In this document: piece after piece, positions 7,589 to 14,935 of the stretch
How positions within the stretch are numbered: the stretch's first letter is position 1
How the letters are laid out: each line of letters starts with the position of its first letter
From: Marivita sp.
GTDB taxonomy: Bacteria; Pseudomonadota; Alphaproteobacteria; Rhodobacterales; Rhodobacteraceae
DNA: 61,255 bases
Reading direction: 5' to 3'
Assembly: GCF_022763305.1 (NCBI RefSeq)
Contig: NZ_JALEGT010000108.1
Coordinates: 1-61,255, forward strand
Position numbers and translations under genes: made by a program
Notes under the pieces: generated by a model
Told to the model about the DNA's origin: nothing
Seen by the model: the letters and a program-made list of their open reading frames with translations, nothing else
Database searches by the model: none

Positions 7589-9981
7589 CCTGGGTCACGC
7601 TGACCGCTCTGCTGTCGCATTGGCGCTGCAATCGGTTGCAATTCTTTGCACTTGTTGCAGGTCTGGCACTGGCGACCGCGCTCTGGTCCGGAGTGCAGGC
7701 GATCAATGCCGAGGCCCGCGCGAGCTATGATGCCGCCGCCGCCACGCTGGGTGAGGGGCAGTTCGACCAGCTTGTGCCCCGCAGCGGGGACCGGATTGAC
7801 CAGGCCACCTACATCGCGCTGCGCCGCGCGGGCTGGCAGGTGTCGCCGGTGCTCGAAGGTCGGCTGCGCACGAACGCGGGCTCCGTGCGGCTGGTCGGTC
7901 TCGAACCGCTCACGGCGCCCGGAACGATTGCCCCGGTGGGGATGTCCGAAGACGCCAATCTGGACGACTTTCTCACGCGGGGCGTGCTCTTTGCCGCGCC
8001 GGATGTGGCCGATGCGCTTGGCAGGACGGTCGCGCAGAGGATCATCACGGACCCCTCGATTGCGCCCGGCGTCGCGTTGACGGATATCGGCGTCGCGCAA
8101 TCGCTTCTGGACGCCGAAGGCCGGCTGAGCCGCCTGATCGTTTCACCCCTCCAGCCCATGGGTCTGCCGCCATTGGAGGACATTGCGCCCGGCCTGTTGC
8201 GCCAACCTGCGCAGGATGCGGGCGCGGACCGGCTGACGGACAGTTTCCACCTCAACCTGACCGCCTTCGGTCTTCTGAGCTTTGCGGTCGGCATCTTCAT
8301 CGTGCACGGCACCATCAGCCTCGCCTTCGAACAGAGGCGGAGCATGGTGCGGACCTTGCGCGCCTTGGGTGTGCCGCTCAGGACATTGATCGGACTGACG
8401 GTACTGGAACTCTCCCTGTTCGCGCTTGTGGCGGGTGGGATCGGCGTGGCCCTGGGCTACGTCATTGCGGCGGTTCTGCTGCCGAACGTGGCGGCCACGC
8501 TTCAGGGCCTCTATGGGGCGTCCGTGGCAGGAACGTTGCAGCTGCGCCCGGACTGGTGGCTGTCGGGGCTGGCGATTGCGGTGCTGGGCACAGGGCTCGC
8601 GGCCTCGGGCGCGCTTTGGGCGATCGCGCGCATGCCGCTTCTCTCCAGTGCACGGCCCCGCGCATGGGCTGTGGCGTCAGGTGTCACCGCCCGGCGACTG
8701 GGGGCGCTCGCTGTGCTGCTTTTTCTCACCGGGATCGGTATCGCGATCTGGGGGCAGGGTCTGACACTCGCCTTTGCGCTCTTGGCATGCCTGCTGATCG
8801 GTGCAGCGCTGATCCTGCCGCTTCTCCTGCGCAGCGCGGTCACGCTGGCGGATCGTCAGGCGCGGTCTGCGATGTGGCAATGGTTCTGGGCCGACACGCG
8901 CCAGCAGGTGCCGGGGATGAGCCTTGCTCTGATGGCGCTCTTGCTGGCCACGGCGGCCAATGTTGGCGTGTCTACAATGGTGTCGAGCTTCCGCGTCACT
9001 TTTGTGGATTTTCTCGACCAACGACTTGCGCCCGAGCTGTTCATCCGCATCGAGGACACCGCGCAAAGCGCTGATCTCGAAGCCTTTCTTCTGACCAACG
9101 CTTCGGACGTGCTACCGCTTCTGACGGTCGATACAGATGTGGCGGGGGTGCCGACGGAACTCTACGGCGTCCGGGTCGGGCCGACCTATCGCGAGAACTG
9201 GCTCTTTCTCGATGACACGCCGGATGTCTGGGATCGGGTCGAGGCGGGACGCGCGGTGGTGGTCAGTGAACAACTGGCACGTCGCGCCGGGCTCTGGACC
9301 GAGGACACTGTCACCCTGGCGCCGGACCTCACTCTGCCGATTGCCGCCATCGTCGCCGATTACGGCAATCCGTTGGGGCAGGCCCTGATCGCCGAGCCGT
9401 TGTTCCGCCAGCTTTACCCGGACGTGGTGCCGGTCTCTTTCGGGGTTCGGTCCGACGATCCCGACAGGCTGCGCCGCACGCTGACCGAGGAGTACGGACT
9501 GCCCGACGCGGCGATCACCGATCAGGCCCGCATCAAGGCCTTCTCGCTTGAGGTGTTCGAACGCACCTTCACCGTCACGGGCGCGCTCAACGTGCTGACC
9601 CTTGCGGTTGCGGCCTTCGCCATCCTGATGAGCCTGTTGACCCTCGCCTCCATCCGGGTGCCACAGCTGGCCCCCGCCTGGGCGCTCGGGCTCACCCGGC
9701 GCAGGCTGGGACAGCTCGAACTGCTGCGCGCGGTGGTGCTGGCGCTGGTGACGACGGTGCTCGCGATCCCGCTGGGTCTGATGTTGGCCTGGGTGCTGTT
9801 GGCCTATGTGAATGTCGAGGCCTTTGGGTGGAAACTGCCGATCTACCTGTTCCCCGCGCATTATGCGATGCTGACGGTCTTCGCGCTGGCCGCGGCAGCG
9901 CTGGCGGCGCTCTGGCCCGCGATCCGCTTGGCGCGCACACCGCCGTCCGACCTGCTCAAGGTGTTTGCCAATGACCGTTAG
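7585..9981 (+). CDS. FtsX-domain ABC transporter permease (AttFG-like fusion)
   Basis: A 798-residue inner-membrane protein. An N-terminal TM helix (about 18-36) is followed by a large extracytoplasmic domain, then FtsX-type blocks of three helices near residues 230-340 and again at the C-terminus, with more helices in between. This is the duplicated layout of large LolC/E-like permeases. The start is GTG at 7585, within the GTGA overlap with the ATPase stop. It overlaps the next gene by 11 bases. Together with the ATPase it would form a mechanotransmission-type transporter acting on periplasmic or outer-membrane cargo. Confidence 0.88.
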   Translation: MTWVTLTALLSHWRCNRLQFFALVAGLALATALWSGVQAINAEARASYDAAAATLGEGQFDQLVPRSGDRIDQATYIALRRAGWQVSPVLEGRLRTNAGSVRLVGLEPLTAPGTIAPVGMSEDANLDDFLTRGVLFAAPDVADALGRTVAQRIITDPSIAPGVALTDIGVAQSLLDAEGRLSRLIVSPLQPMGLPPLEDIAPGLLRQPAQDAGADRLTDSFHLNLTAFGLLSFAVGIFIVHGTISLAFEQRRSMVRTLRALGVPLRTLIGLTVLELSLFALVAGGIGVALGYVIAAVLLPNVAATLQGLYGASVAGTLQLRPDWWLSGLAIAVLGTGLAASGALWAIARMPLLSSARPRAWAVASGVTARRLGALAVLLFLTGIGIAIWGQGLTLAFALLACLLIGAALILPLLLRSAVTLADRQARSAMWQWFWADTRQQVPGMSLALMALLLATAANVGVSTMVSSFRVTFVDFLDQRLAPELFIRIEDTAQSADLEAFLLTNASDVLPLLTVDTDVAGVPTELYGVRVGPTYRENWLFLDDTPDVWDRVEAGRAVVVSEQLARRAGLWTEDTVTLAPDLTLPIAAIVADYGNPLGQALIAEPLFRQLYPDVVPVSFGVRSDDPDRLRRTLTEEYGLPDAAITDQARIKAFSLEVFERTFTVTGALNVLTLAVAAFAILMSLLTLASIRVPQLAPAWALGLTRRRLGQLELLRAVVLALVTTVLAIPLGLMLAWVLLAYVNVEAFGWKLPIYLFPAHYAMLTVFALAAAALAALWPAIRLARTPPSDLLKVFANDR

Positions 9982-11011
9982 GGCGCTTCTTCTGATCCTC
10001 TGGCTGCCGGTTCAGGCCGCCGCACAGGGCTTCGCCGGTCTTGGTACCGACGCCGATGGCTTTGCGGTTCCCACGCCCGATCCCGTGTTCGATTTCCCGA
10101 AGGATCATGGGGCGCATCCGGACTATCGGATCGAATGGTGGTACCTGACGGCAAATCTCACTGGACCGGACGGCACGGCGTATGGCGTGCAATGGACGCT
10201 CTTCCGATCCGCGCTGGCCCCCGAAACCCGCGAGGGCTGGACCGATCCGCAAGTCTGGTTCGCCCATGCTGCCGTGACCACGCCAGACCGGCATCTTGTG
10301 GCCGAACGCATTGCACGGGGCGGCATCGGGCAGGCGGGCGTGACCGTCGATCCCTTTGAGGCCTGGATCGACGATTGGCGCATGTCGGGTCTGGATGTCG
10401 AAATGCTGGACCTGACCGCCCGGGGCACCGACTTTGCCTATGATCTTGACCTGCGCGCCACCGGGCCGCTCGTGTTCCACGGGAATGGCGGCTATTCGGT
10501 GAAATCTGCCCAGGGGCAGGCGAGCTACTACTATTCCCAACCATTTTACGAGGTGTCAGGCACGCTGACCCTGCCGTCAGGGGACATCCCTGTCACAGGC
10601 GCGGCCTGGCTTGACCGGGAATGGTCGTCGCAACCGCTGGCGGACAATCAGTCCGGCTGGGACTGGTTCTCACTCTCCTTTGATAAGGATGACAAGCTGA
10701 TGGGCTTCCTGTTGCGTGATGACGCGGGCGGCGTCTTTTCCTCGGCCACCTGGATCGCGTCCGATGGCACCACCACCGCCTATCCCGACGGCGCTTTCCG
10801 CGCCCGCGCGCTCGAGTGGCACGAGGTGGCCGGACGCGATGTTCCTGTGCGGTGGGCGGTGCAGATGCCGGACAGGGGTGTCGACGTGACCGTGACGGCG
10901 CTCAACCCCGACGCGTGGATGGCGCTGTCGATTCCGTATTGGGAGGGGCCTGTGATCGTTCAAGGCTCACATGCCGGGCGCGGCTATCTGGAGATGACAG
11001 GCTATGACTGA
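9971..11011 (+). CDS. AttH/CrtC-type lipocalin-like periplasmic protein
   Basis: A 346-residue exported protein with an N-terminal signal peptide (ending near ...QAAAQG) and the EWWY motif (55-58, in YRIEWWYLTANL) characteristic of the AttH/carotenoid 1,2-hydratase-like tandem lipocalin fold. A DREWSSQ segment later is also typical. The ATG at 9971 lies within the end of the permease gene; a TTG 6 bases upstream is the only nearby alternative. Being last of the transporter trio, it is probably the periplasmic carrier of the lipid or lipoprotein handled by the ABC exporter. Pigment hydratase activity is less likely in the absence of carotenoid genes nearby. Confidence 0.85.
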   Translation: MTVRALLLILWLPVQAAAQGFAGLGTDADGFAVPTPDPVFDFPKDHGAHPDYRIEWWYLTANLTGPDGTAYGVQWTLFRSALAPETREGWTDPQVWFAHAAVTTPDRHLVAERIARGGIGQAGVTVDPFEAWIDDWRMSGLDVEMLDLTARGTDFAYDLDLRATGPLVFHGNGGYSVKSAQGQASYYYSQPFYEVSGTLTLPSGDIPVTGAAWLDREWSSQPLADNQSGWDWFSLSFDKDDKLMGFLLRDDAGGVFSSATWIASDGTTTAYPDGAFRARALEWHEVAGRDVPVRWAVQMPDRGVDVTVTALNPDAWMALSIPYWEGPVIVQGSHAGRGYLEMTGYD

Positions 11012-11558
11012 TCCCAACGATCTTGCTGCCTTTCTGGACCTCGGCTGGCAGCGCCTGACGCGGGGCGTCGCTGACCGGCGTACTGCCGCCCGTCATCCGG
11101 TCTTTGCCACCGTGTCGCCCGACGGTGCCCCGGAGGCACGAACGGTCGTCCTGCGCGGGGCCAGTCGCAGCGCCGGGACGGTCGAAGTGCATACCGACGG
11201 GGGATCCGCGAAAGTGCGGTCCTTGCGCGCCAACCCGCAGGCGCAGCTGATGATCTGGGACGAAAAGGCCAAGCTGCAGATCCGGTTGTCCACACAGGTC
11301 ACGATCCTGCAGGGCGCAGAGGTGGCGGACCGATGGCAGAGCGTGCCCGAGGGGTCGCGCATCGCGTATGGCGCGTCCCCGACACCCGGCACGCCGATCC
11401 TCGAGGCCCATGCCTACACCAAGCTGTCGAGCGGGGATTGGTTCACCGTCCTGATATGCCGAATCGAATCAATAGAACTGATGCAGCTCGTTGAGCCGCA
11501 CAGACGTGCTGTTTTTCAGGCCGACTCGGCGTGGCAGGGCGCATGGTGCGTGCCGTAA
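11004..11558 (+). CDS. Pyridoxamine 5'-phosphate oxidase-family flavin-binding protein
   Basis: A 184-residue protein of the PNPOx-like split-barrel fold: an early PVFATVSPDGAPEARTVVLR strand pair, a WDEKAKLQIRL strand, and a C-terminal strand set. It lacks the full length of classical PdxH, so it is better called a general FMN- or heme-binding PNPOx-like protein. Its ATG overlaps the lipocalin-like gene by 8 bases, so it is co-transcribed with the exporter, although a shared role is not obvious. Confidence 0.82.
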   Translation: MTDPNDLAAFLDLGWQRLTRGVADRRTAARHPVFATVSPDGAPEARTVVLRGASRSAGTVEVHTDGGSAKVRSLRANPQAQLMIWDEKAKLQIRLSTQVTILQGAEVADRWQSVPEGSRIAYGASPTPGTPILEAHAYTKLSSGDWFTVLICRIESIELMQLVEPHRRAVFQADSAWQGAWCVP

Positions 11559-11614
11559 GGTCCGGATTTCACCGGTTTGGCCTGCGCTCTGTTCACAAAT
11601 CTGAAACTTTTGTC

Positions 11615-11746
11615 TTGCTTTGAAGTCTTTCTTGAGTAGTGTCTCCGCTACCGAGGAAAGTCGCATCAGTTTTACAGCCGATTGCGCCCGAAAGAGGCAG
11701 CGATCGAAAGAAATGGGACGGCAGGGGAGAGCCGTCCCATTTTTTT
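11615..11746 (+). ncRNA. Candidate small RNA with promoter and intrinsic terminator
   Basis: A self-contained transcription unit in the gap between convergent genes. A promoter-like pair TTGCTT (11615-11620) and TAGTGT (11637-11642), spaced by 16 bp, would start RNA near 11649. The RNA would fold into hairpin I (11679-11688 with 11696-11706, one bulged A, loop CGAAAGA) and a strong terminator hairpin II (11712-11722 with 11731-11741) ending in seven T. No ORF with a start fits in this roughly 97-nt RNA. It may instead be the 3' UTR of the preceding gene; the separate promoter and second hairpin favour an independent RNA. No known family recognised. Confidence 0.45.
11712..11746 (+). terminator. 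Rho-independent terminator
   Basis: An 11-bp stem AATGGGACGGC / GCCGTCCCATT with an 8-base loop, followed by a run of seven T (11740-11746). It ends plus-strand transcription before the convergent MocA-like gene; on the minus strand the T run is interrupted, so it would work less well there. Confidence 0.85.
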
Positions 11747-11767
11747 GTCCGCAAACTTATCCACAGG

Positions 11768-12373
11768 TCAGCGATCCGGGTTGTTGGCCCTCCAGCGTGT
11801 CCACGCATCCGGCGTATCAAGATCGGTGACAGCGTTGTCGCCGGGCAGAGGCACGCGGATCATACGGTGCCGGTTGGCCTGCAGGATGGAACGCGCGCCT
11901 TCGTCGCCGGTCAGTGCGCCGAAGGCCGGAAACAGATCAGCGGGAAAGACGACCGGGTGGCCCGGCGTGCCTTCCGCGCTCGTGGCCTGAACAAGGAACT
12001 CCCCGCTCGCGTCCGCAAAGGCCTGCATCACCTGACGCAGATCGTCTTCGGTCAGGTCCGGCATGTCTGAAGGCAGGATCATCGCACCCTCGGCGTCCGG
12101 GGGCAGCGCCGCCGCCGCATGCCGCAACGAGGCCGACATGCCCTCGTGGGTATCCGGTACGGCGATGAGCCGCAGGTCCAGCCCTTCCAGAACAGCCGCT
12201 CGGGGATGGGACAGGCCGGGCAGTGTGACAATCACCTCCGAGCCGGTCGCGAGCGCCCTCCCGGCCACGCCACGCAAGAGCGGCATGCCGTCCACAGGCT
12301 CAAGCAACTTGTCCCGGTCGCCCATCCGGCGACTGGCTCCGGCAGCGGGAATCACGATGGCGATCTGGGTCAT
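11768..12373 (-). CDS. MocA-like molybdenum cofactor nucleotidyltransferase
   Basis: A 201-residue NTP-transferase with the MobA/MocA signature near the N-terminus (IPAAGASRRMGDRDKLLEPV, residues 8-27), a second GMSASLRH motif and a PSDMPDL metal-binding Asp segment. The GTPGHPVVF segment is typical of the MocA/cytidylyltransferase side of the family, which adds CMP to molybdopterin for xanthine-dehydrogenase-type enzymes. Partner molybdoenzymes are not in the window. It ends 9 bp before the downstream oxidoreductase stop region on the same strand order (transcribed after it). Confidence 0.82.
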   Translation of the reverse strand: MTQIAIVIPAAGASRRMGDRDKLLEPVDGMPLLRGVAGRALATGSEVIVTLPGLSHPRAAVLEGLDLRLIAVPDTHEGMSASLRHAAAALPPDAEGAMILPSDMPDLTEDDLRQVMQAFADASGEFLVQATSAEGTPGHPVVFPADLFPAFGALTGDEGARSILQANRHRMIRVPLPGDNAVTDLDTPDAWTRWRANNPDR

Positions 12374-12382
12374 GCCCTCAGT

Positions 12383-14788
12383 CTAGCCGCGCATCTGCGC
12401 CCCGTCAGCGTCATAGAGCGGAGTTGTGATCAACGTGGCGTCGCACATCTCGCCGAGGATCTCGATCTGCGCTTTTTGCCCCTCTGTGGCATGGCTGCGC
12501 GGGATCAGGCCTAGTGCGATGGATTTGCCTGCATGGTGCGAATAGCCGCCAGAGGTGCAGAACCCCTGTACCGCGCCATCGATCCAGATCGGCTCATAGG
12601 CATTCACGTCGGCATCGTTCACCGCCACCTCGAAGGCGCAGAGCACACGGTCAGGCGGGTTGGCGCGCTCGGCCTCGGCGGCGGCCCGTCCGATGAAATC
12701 GGCATTCTTTGACCACGCGATAAAGCGGTCCATCCCGGTCTCTCCGGGGGTGTAGTCCGGCGAAAACTCCGACAGCCAAGACCCGAAGAACTTGTCGAGC
12801 CGCAGCGACATCATCGCCCGCATGCCGAAGGGCTTTATCCCGTGGTCGTGCCCGGCGGTCCAAAGCGTGTTCCACAACTGCCGCTGCGCCACCGGTTCGC
12901 AGTAAATCTCGTAGCCCAGACCGGCGGTATAGCTGACGCGCTGCACAAGGCAGGGCGTCATTCCGATGGTCATCGGACGCACATCCATGAACTTCAGATC
13001 CGTCGCATCCCGCGTAACGGCGTCCAGCACCTTGCGGGCATTCGGCCCCGCGATCTGGAACCCCGTGAGCGCGTCCGACACGTTGCGCACGGTCACGCCC
13101 TCGGCGGCGTTCTGTTCGAACCAGCGCATGTGATAGGCCTGCGCGCCATAGCTGGCAGTCAGTTGGAAATGGGTGTCCGACAGGCACGAGATGGTGAAAT
13201 CCCCGATCAATCGCCCCTTGTGCGACAGCATCGGCGTCAACGACAAACGCCCCGGTTTCGGCACACGGCCTGCTATCACGTGGTCGAGCCAGTCGCGCGC
13301 GTTCGGCCCTGTCACTTCGTACTTGCCGAAGTTCTGAACCTCATTGATTCCAACGGCTTCGCGGACGGCCTTCACCTCGCGCGCCGTGGCCTCCCACGCG
13401 TTGGAGCGGCGGAACGACGGGGTTTCGTACCGCACTTCGTCGCCTTCGGCAAAATAGTTGACCACCTCCAACCCGAACTGCGCGCCCCAGACCGCGCCCA
13501 TATTGTCGAAGATGTCATACATCATCGTCGTACGATTGGGCCGCGCGGCAGGCAGCTCCTCGTTCGGATAGCTGACGGAAAAGCGTTTCTGGTAGTTCTC
13601 GATCACCTTGGGCAGGGTGTAGCCCGGGCTGATCCAATCCCCGAACCGCGCCACATCCATCGCCGACACATCACGCTCGCATTCGCCCTCGATCATCCAC
13701 TGCGCCAGCATCAGACCGACCCCGCCACCCTGGCTGAAGCCCGCCATGACACCGCAGGCGGACCAGTAGTTCCGCAGCCCCGGCACCGGGCCAACCAGCG
13801 GGTTCCCGTCCGGCGCAAAGGTGAACGGCCCGTGGATCACCGATTTCACGCCCGCGCGTTCCAGCACCGGGAAGCGTTTGTAGGCGAAGGCGATGCTGTC
13901 TTCTATCTTGTCAAAGTCATCAGGCAACAACTCATGCCCGAAGGTCCACGGCGTGCCATCCACCGCCCAGGGGCGGCAGGGCTGTTCGTAGAACCCGATG
14001 CAGAGCCCGCGCCCCTCCTGTCGCAGATAGGACTCGCCCGCCGGGTCCATCACATGCGGATGCTCGCTGTCCCGCTCATAGATCTCCGCGATCTCGTCGG
14101 TGACGATGTACTGATGCTCCATCGGATGCAGCGGCAGATACACCCCCGCCATCGCGCCCACTTCGCGCGCCCAGAGGCCTCCCGCATTGACCACGTGTTC
14201 GGCATGGATCGTGCCCTTGTCGGTCACCACGTTCCACGTCCCGTCCGGGCGTTGCGTGGTTTCCTGCACCATCACATGGGTTTCGATCGTGGCCCCGCCC
14301 ATCCGCGCCGCCTTGGCATAGGCATGGGTTGTGCCCGACGGATCAAGGTGCCCGTCAAGTGGGTCGTACAAAGCGCCAAGGATACCCTCCAGATTGGTGA
14401 TCGGCGCGATCTTGGCGATCTCCTCGGGACCGACGATCTGCGTGTCCAGCCCCATGTAGCGGTGCTTGGCCCGCTCGGCGAGCAGCATGTCGAACCGGTC
14501 GCGGTTGTCGGCCAGCGTGATGCCGCCCACATGGTGCAGACCGCAGGACATGCCGGTGATCTCTTCCAGCTCCTTGTAGAGCCGGATCGTATAGCCCTGA
14601 AGCGCCGCCATGTTGGTGTCGCCGTTGAGCGTGTGAAACCCGCCCGCCGCGTGCCATGTGCTGCCCGAGGTCAGCTCCGACCGCTCCACCAGCATCACGT
14701 CCGACCAGCCCAGCTTGGTCAGGTGATAGAGCACCGAAACCCCGACGACCCCGCCGCCAATCACCACCACACGCGCCTGCGTTTTCAT
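12383..14788 (-). CDS. FAD-dependent oxidoreductase, dimethylglycine/sarcosine dehydrogenase type
   Basis: An 801-residue two-part flavoenzyme. The N-terminal DAO domain has the dinucleotide motif VVIGGGVVGVSVLYHL (8-23) and the STWHAAG segment whose H46 corresponds to the histidine that binds FAD covalently in mammalian dimethylglycine dehydrogenase. The C-terminal half is GcvT-like and would bind tetrahydrofolate to capture the one-carbon unit. The exact N-methylated amine is unknown. It is transcribed divergently from a paralog of the same architecture, 147 bp away, and followed at 9 bp by the MocA-like gene. The ATG at 14788 follows GGAGAGATCGC. Confidence 0.88.
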   Translation of the reverse strand: MKTQARVVVIGGGVVGVSVLYHLTKLGWSDVMLVERSELTSGSTWHAAGGFHTLNGDTNMAALQGYTIRLYKELEEITGMSCGLHHVGGITLADNRDRFDMLLAERAKHRYMGLDTQIVGPEEIAKIAPITNLEGILGALYDPLDGHLDPSGTTHAYAKAARMGGATIETHVMVQETTQRPDGTWNVVTDKGTIHAEHVVNAGGLWAREVGAMAGVYLPLHPMEHQYIVTDEIAEIYERDSEHPHVMDPAGESYLRQEGRGLCIGFYEQPCRPWAVDGTPWTFGHELLPDDFDKIEDSIAFAYKRFPVLERAGVKSVIHGPFTFAPDGNPLVGPVPGLRNYWSACGVMAGFSQGGGVGLMLAQWMIEGECERDVSAMDVARFGDWISPGYTLPKVIENYQKRFSVSYPNEELPAARPNRTTMMYDIFDNMGAVWGAQFGLEVVNYFAEGDEVRYETPSFRRSNAWEATAREVKAVREAVGINEVQNFGKYEVTGPNARDWLDHVIAGRVPKPGRLSLTPMLSHKGRLIGDFTISCLSDTHFQLTASYGAQAYHMRWFEQNAAEGVTVRNVSDALTGFQIAGPNARKVLDAVTRDATDLKFMDVRPMTIGMTPCLVQRVSYTAGLGYEIYCEPVAQRQLWNTLWTAGHDHGIKPFGMRAMMSLRLDKFFGSWLSEFSPDYTPGETGMDRFIAWSKNADFIGRAAAEAERANPPDRVLCAFEVAVNDADVNAYEPIWIDGAVQGFCTSGGYSHHAGKSIALGLIPRSHATEGQKAQIEILGEMCDATLITTPLYDADGAQMRG

Positions 14789-14844
14789 GCGATCTCTCCT
14801 TGATCCGTTGTGCCGACCATGTGGCGGGCCATGTCATGGCGTCC

Positions 14845-14870
14845 TGTCGGAAAACGACACGCGGTGTCGG
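14845..14870. promoter_or_regulatory. Cluster of alternating TGTCG half-sites between divergent genes
   Basis: TGTCG (14845-14849), its complement CGACA (14855-14859) and TGTCG again (14865-14869) lie in a row, so the segment contains both TGTCG-N5-CGACA and CGACAC-GCG-GTGTCG palindromes, plus a direct repeat TGTCGG at 20-bp spacing. It sits midway between the two divergent flavoenzyme genes. TGTCG half-sites are known for the ArgR/GbdR-like AraC activators of arginine and methylated-amine metabolism; assigning such a regulator here is inference, and no regulator gene is adjacent. Confidence 0.5.
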
Positions 14871-14935
14871 CTTGTGGCAATCGTATGCACCGGATGAACG
14901 CGAGGGTAGGCCAAGCATGCAAGGAGTCGCCCAAG

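Noticed and set aside
12842-14803. 653-codon frame antisense to the first flavoenzyme gene
   Set aside because: Low-complexity Arg/His-rich translation and no ribosome site; the sense frame is a well-formed two-domain enzyme.
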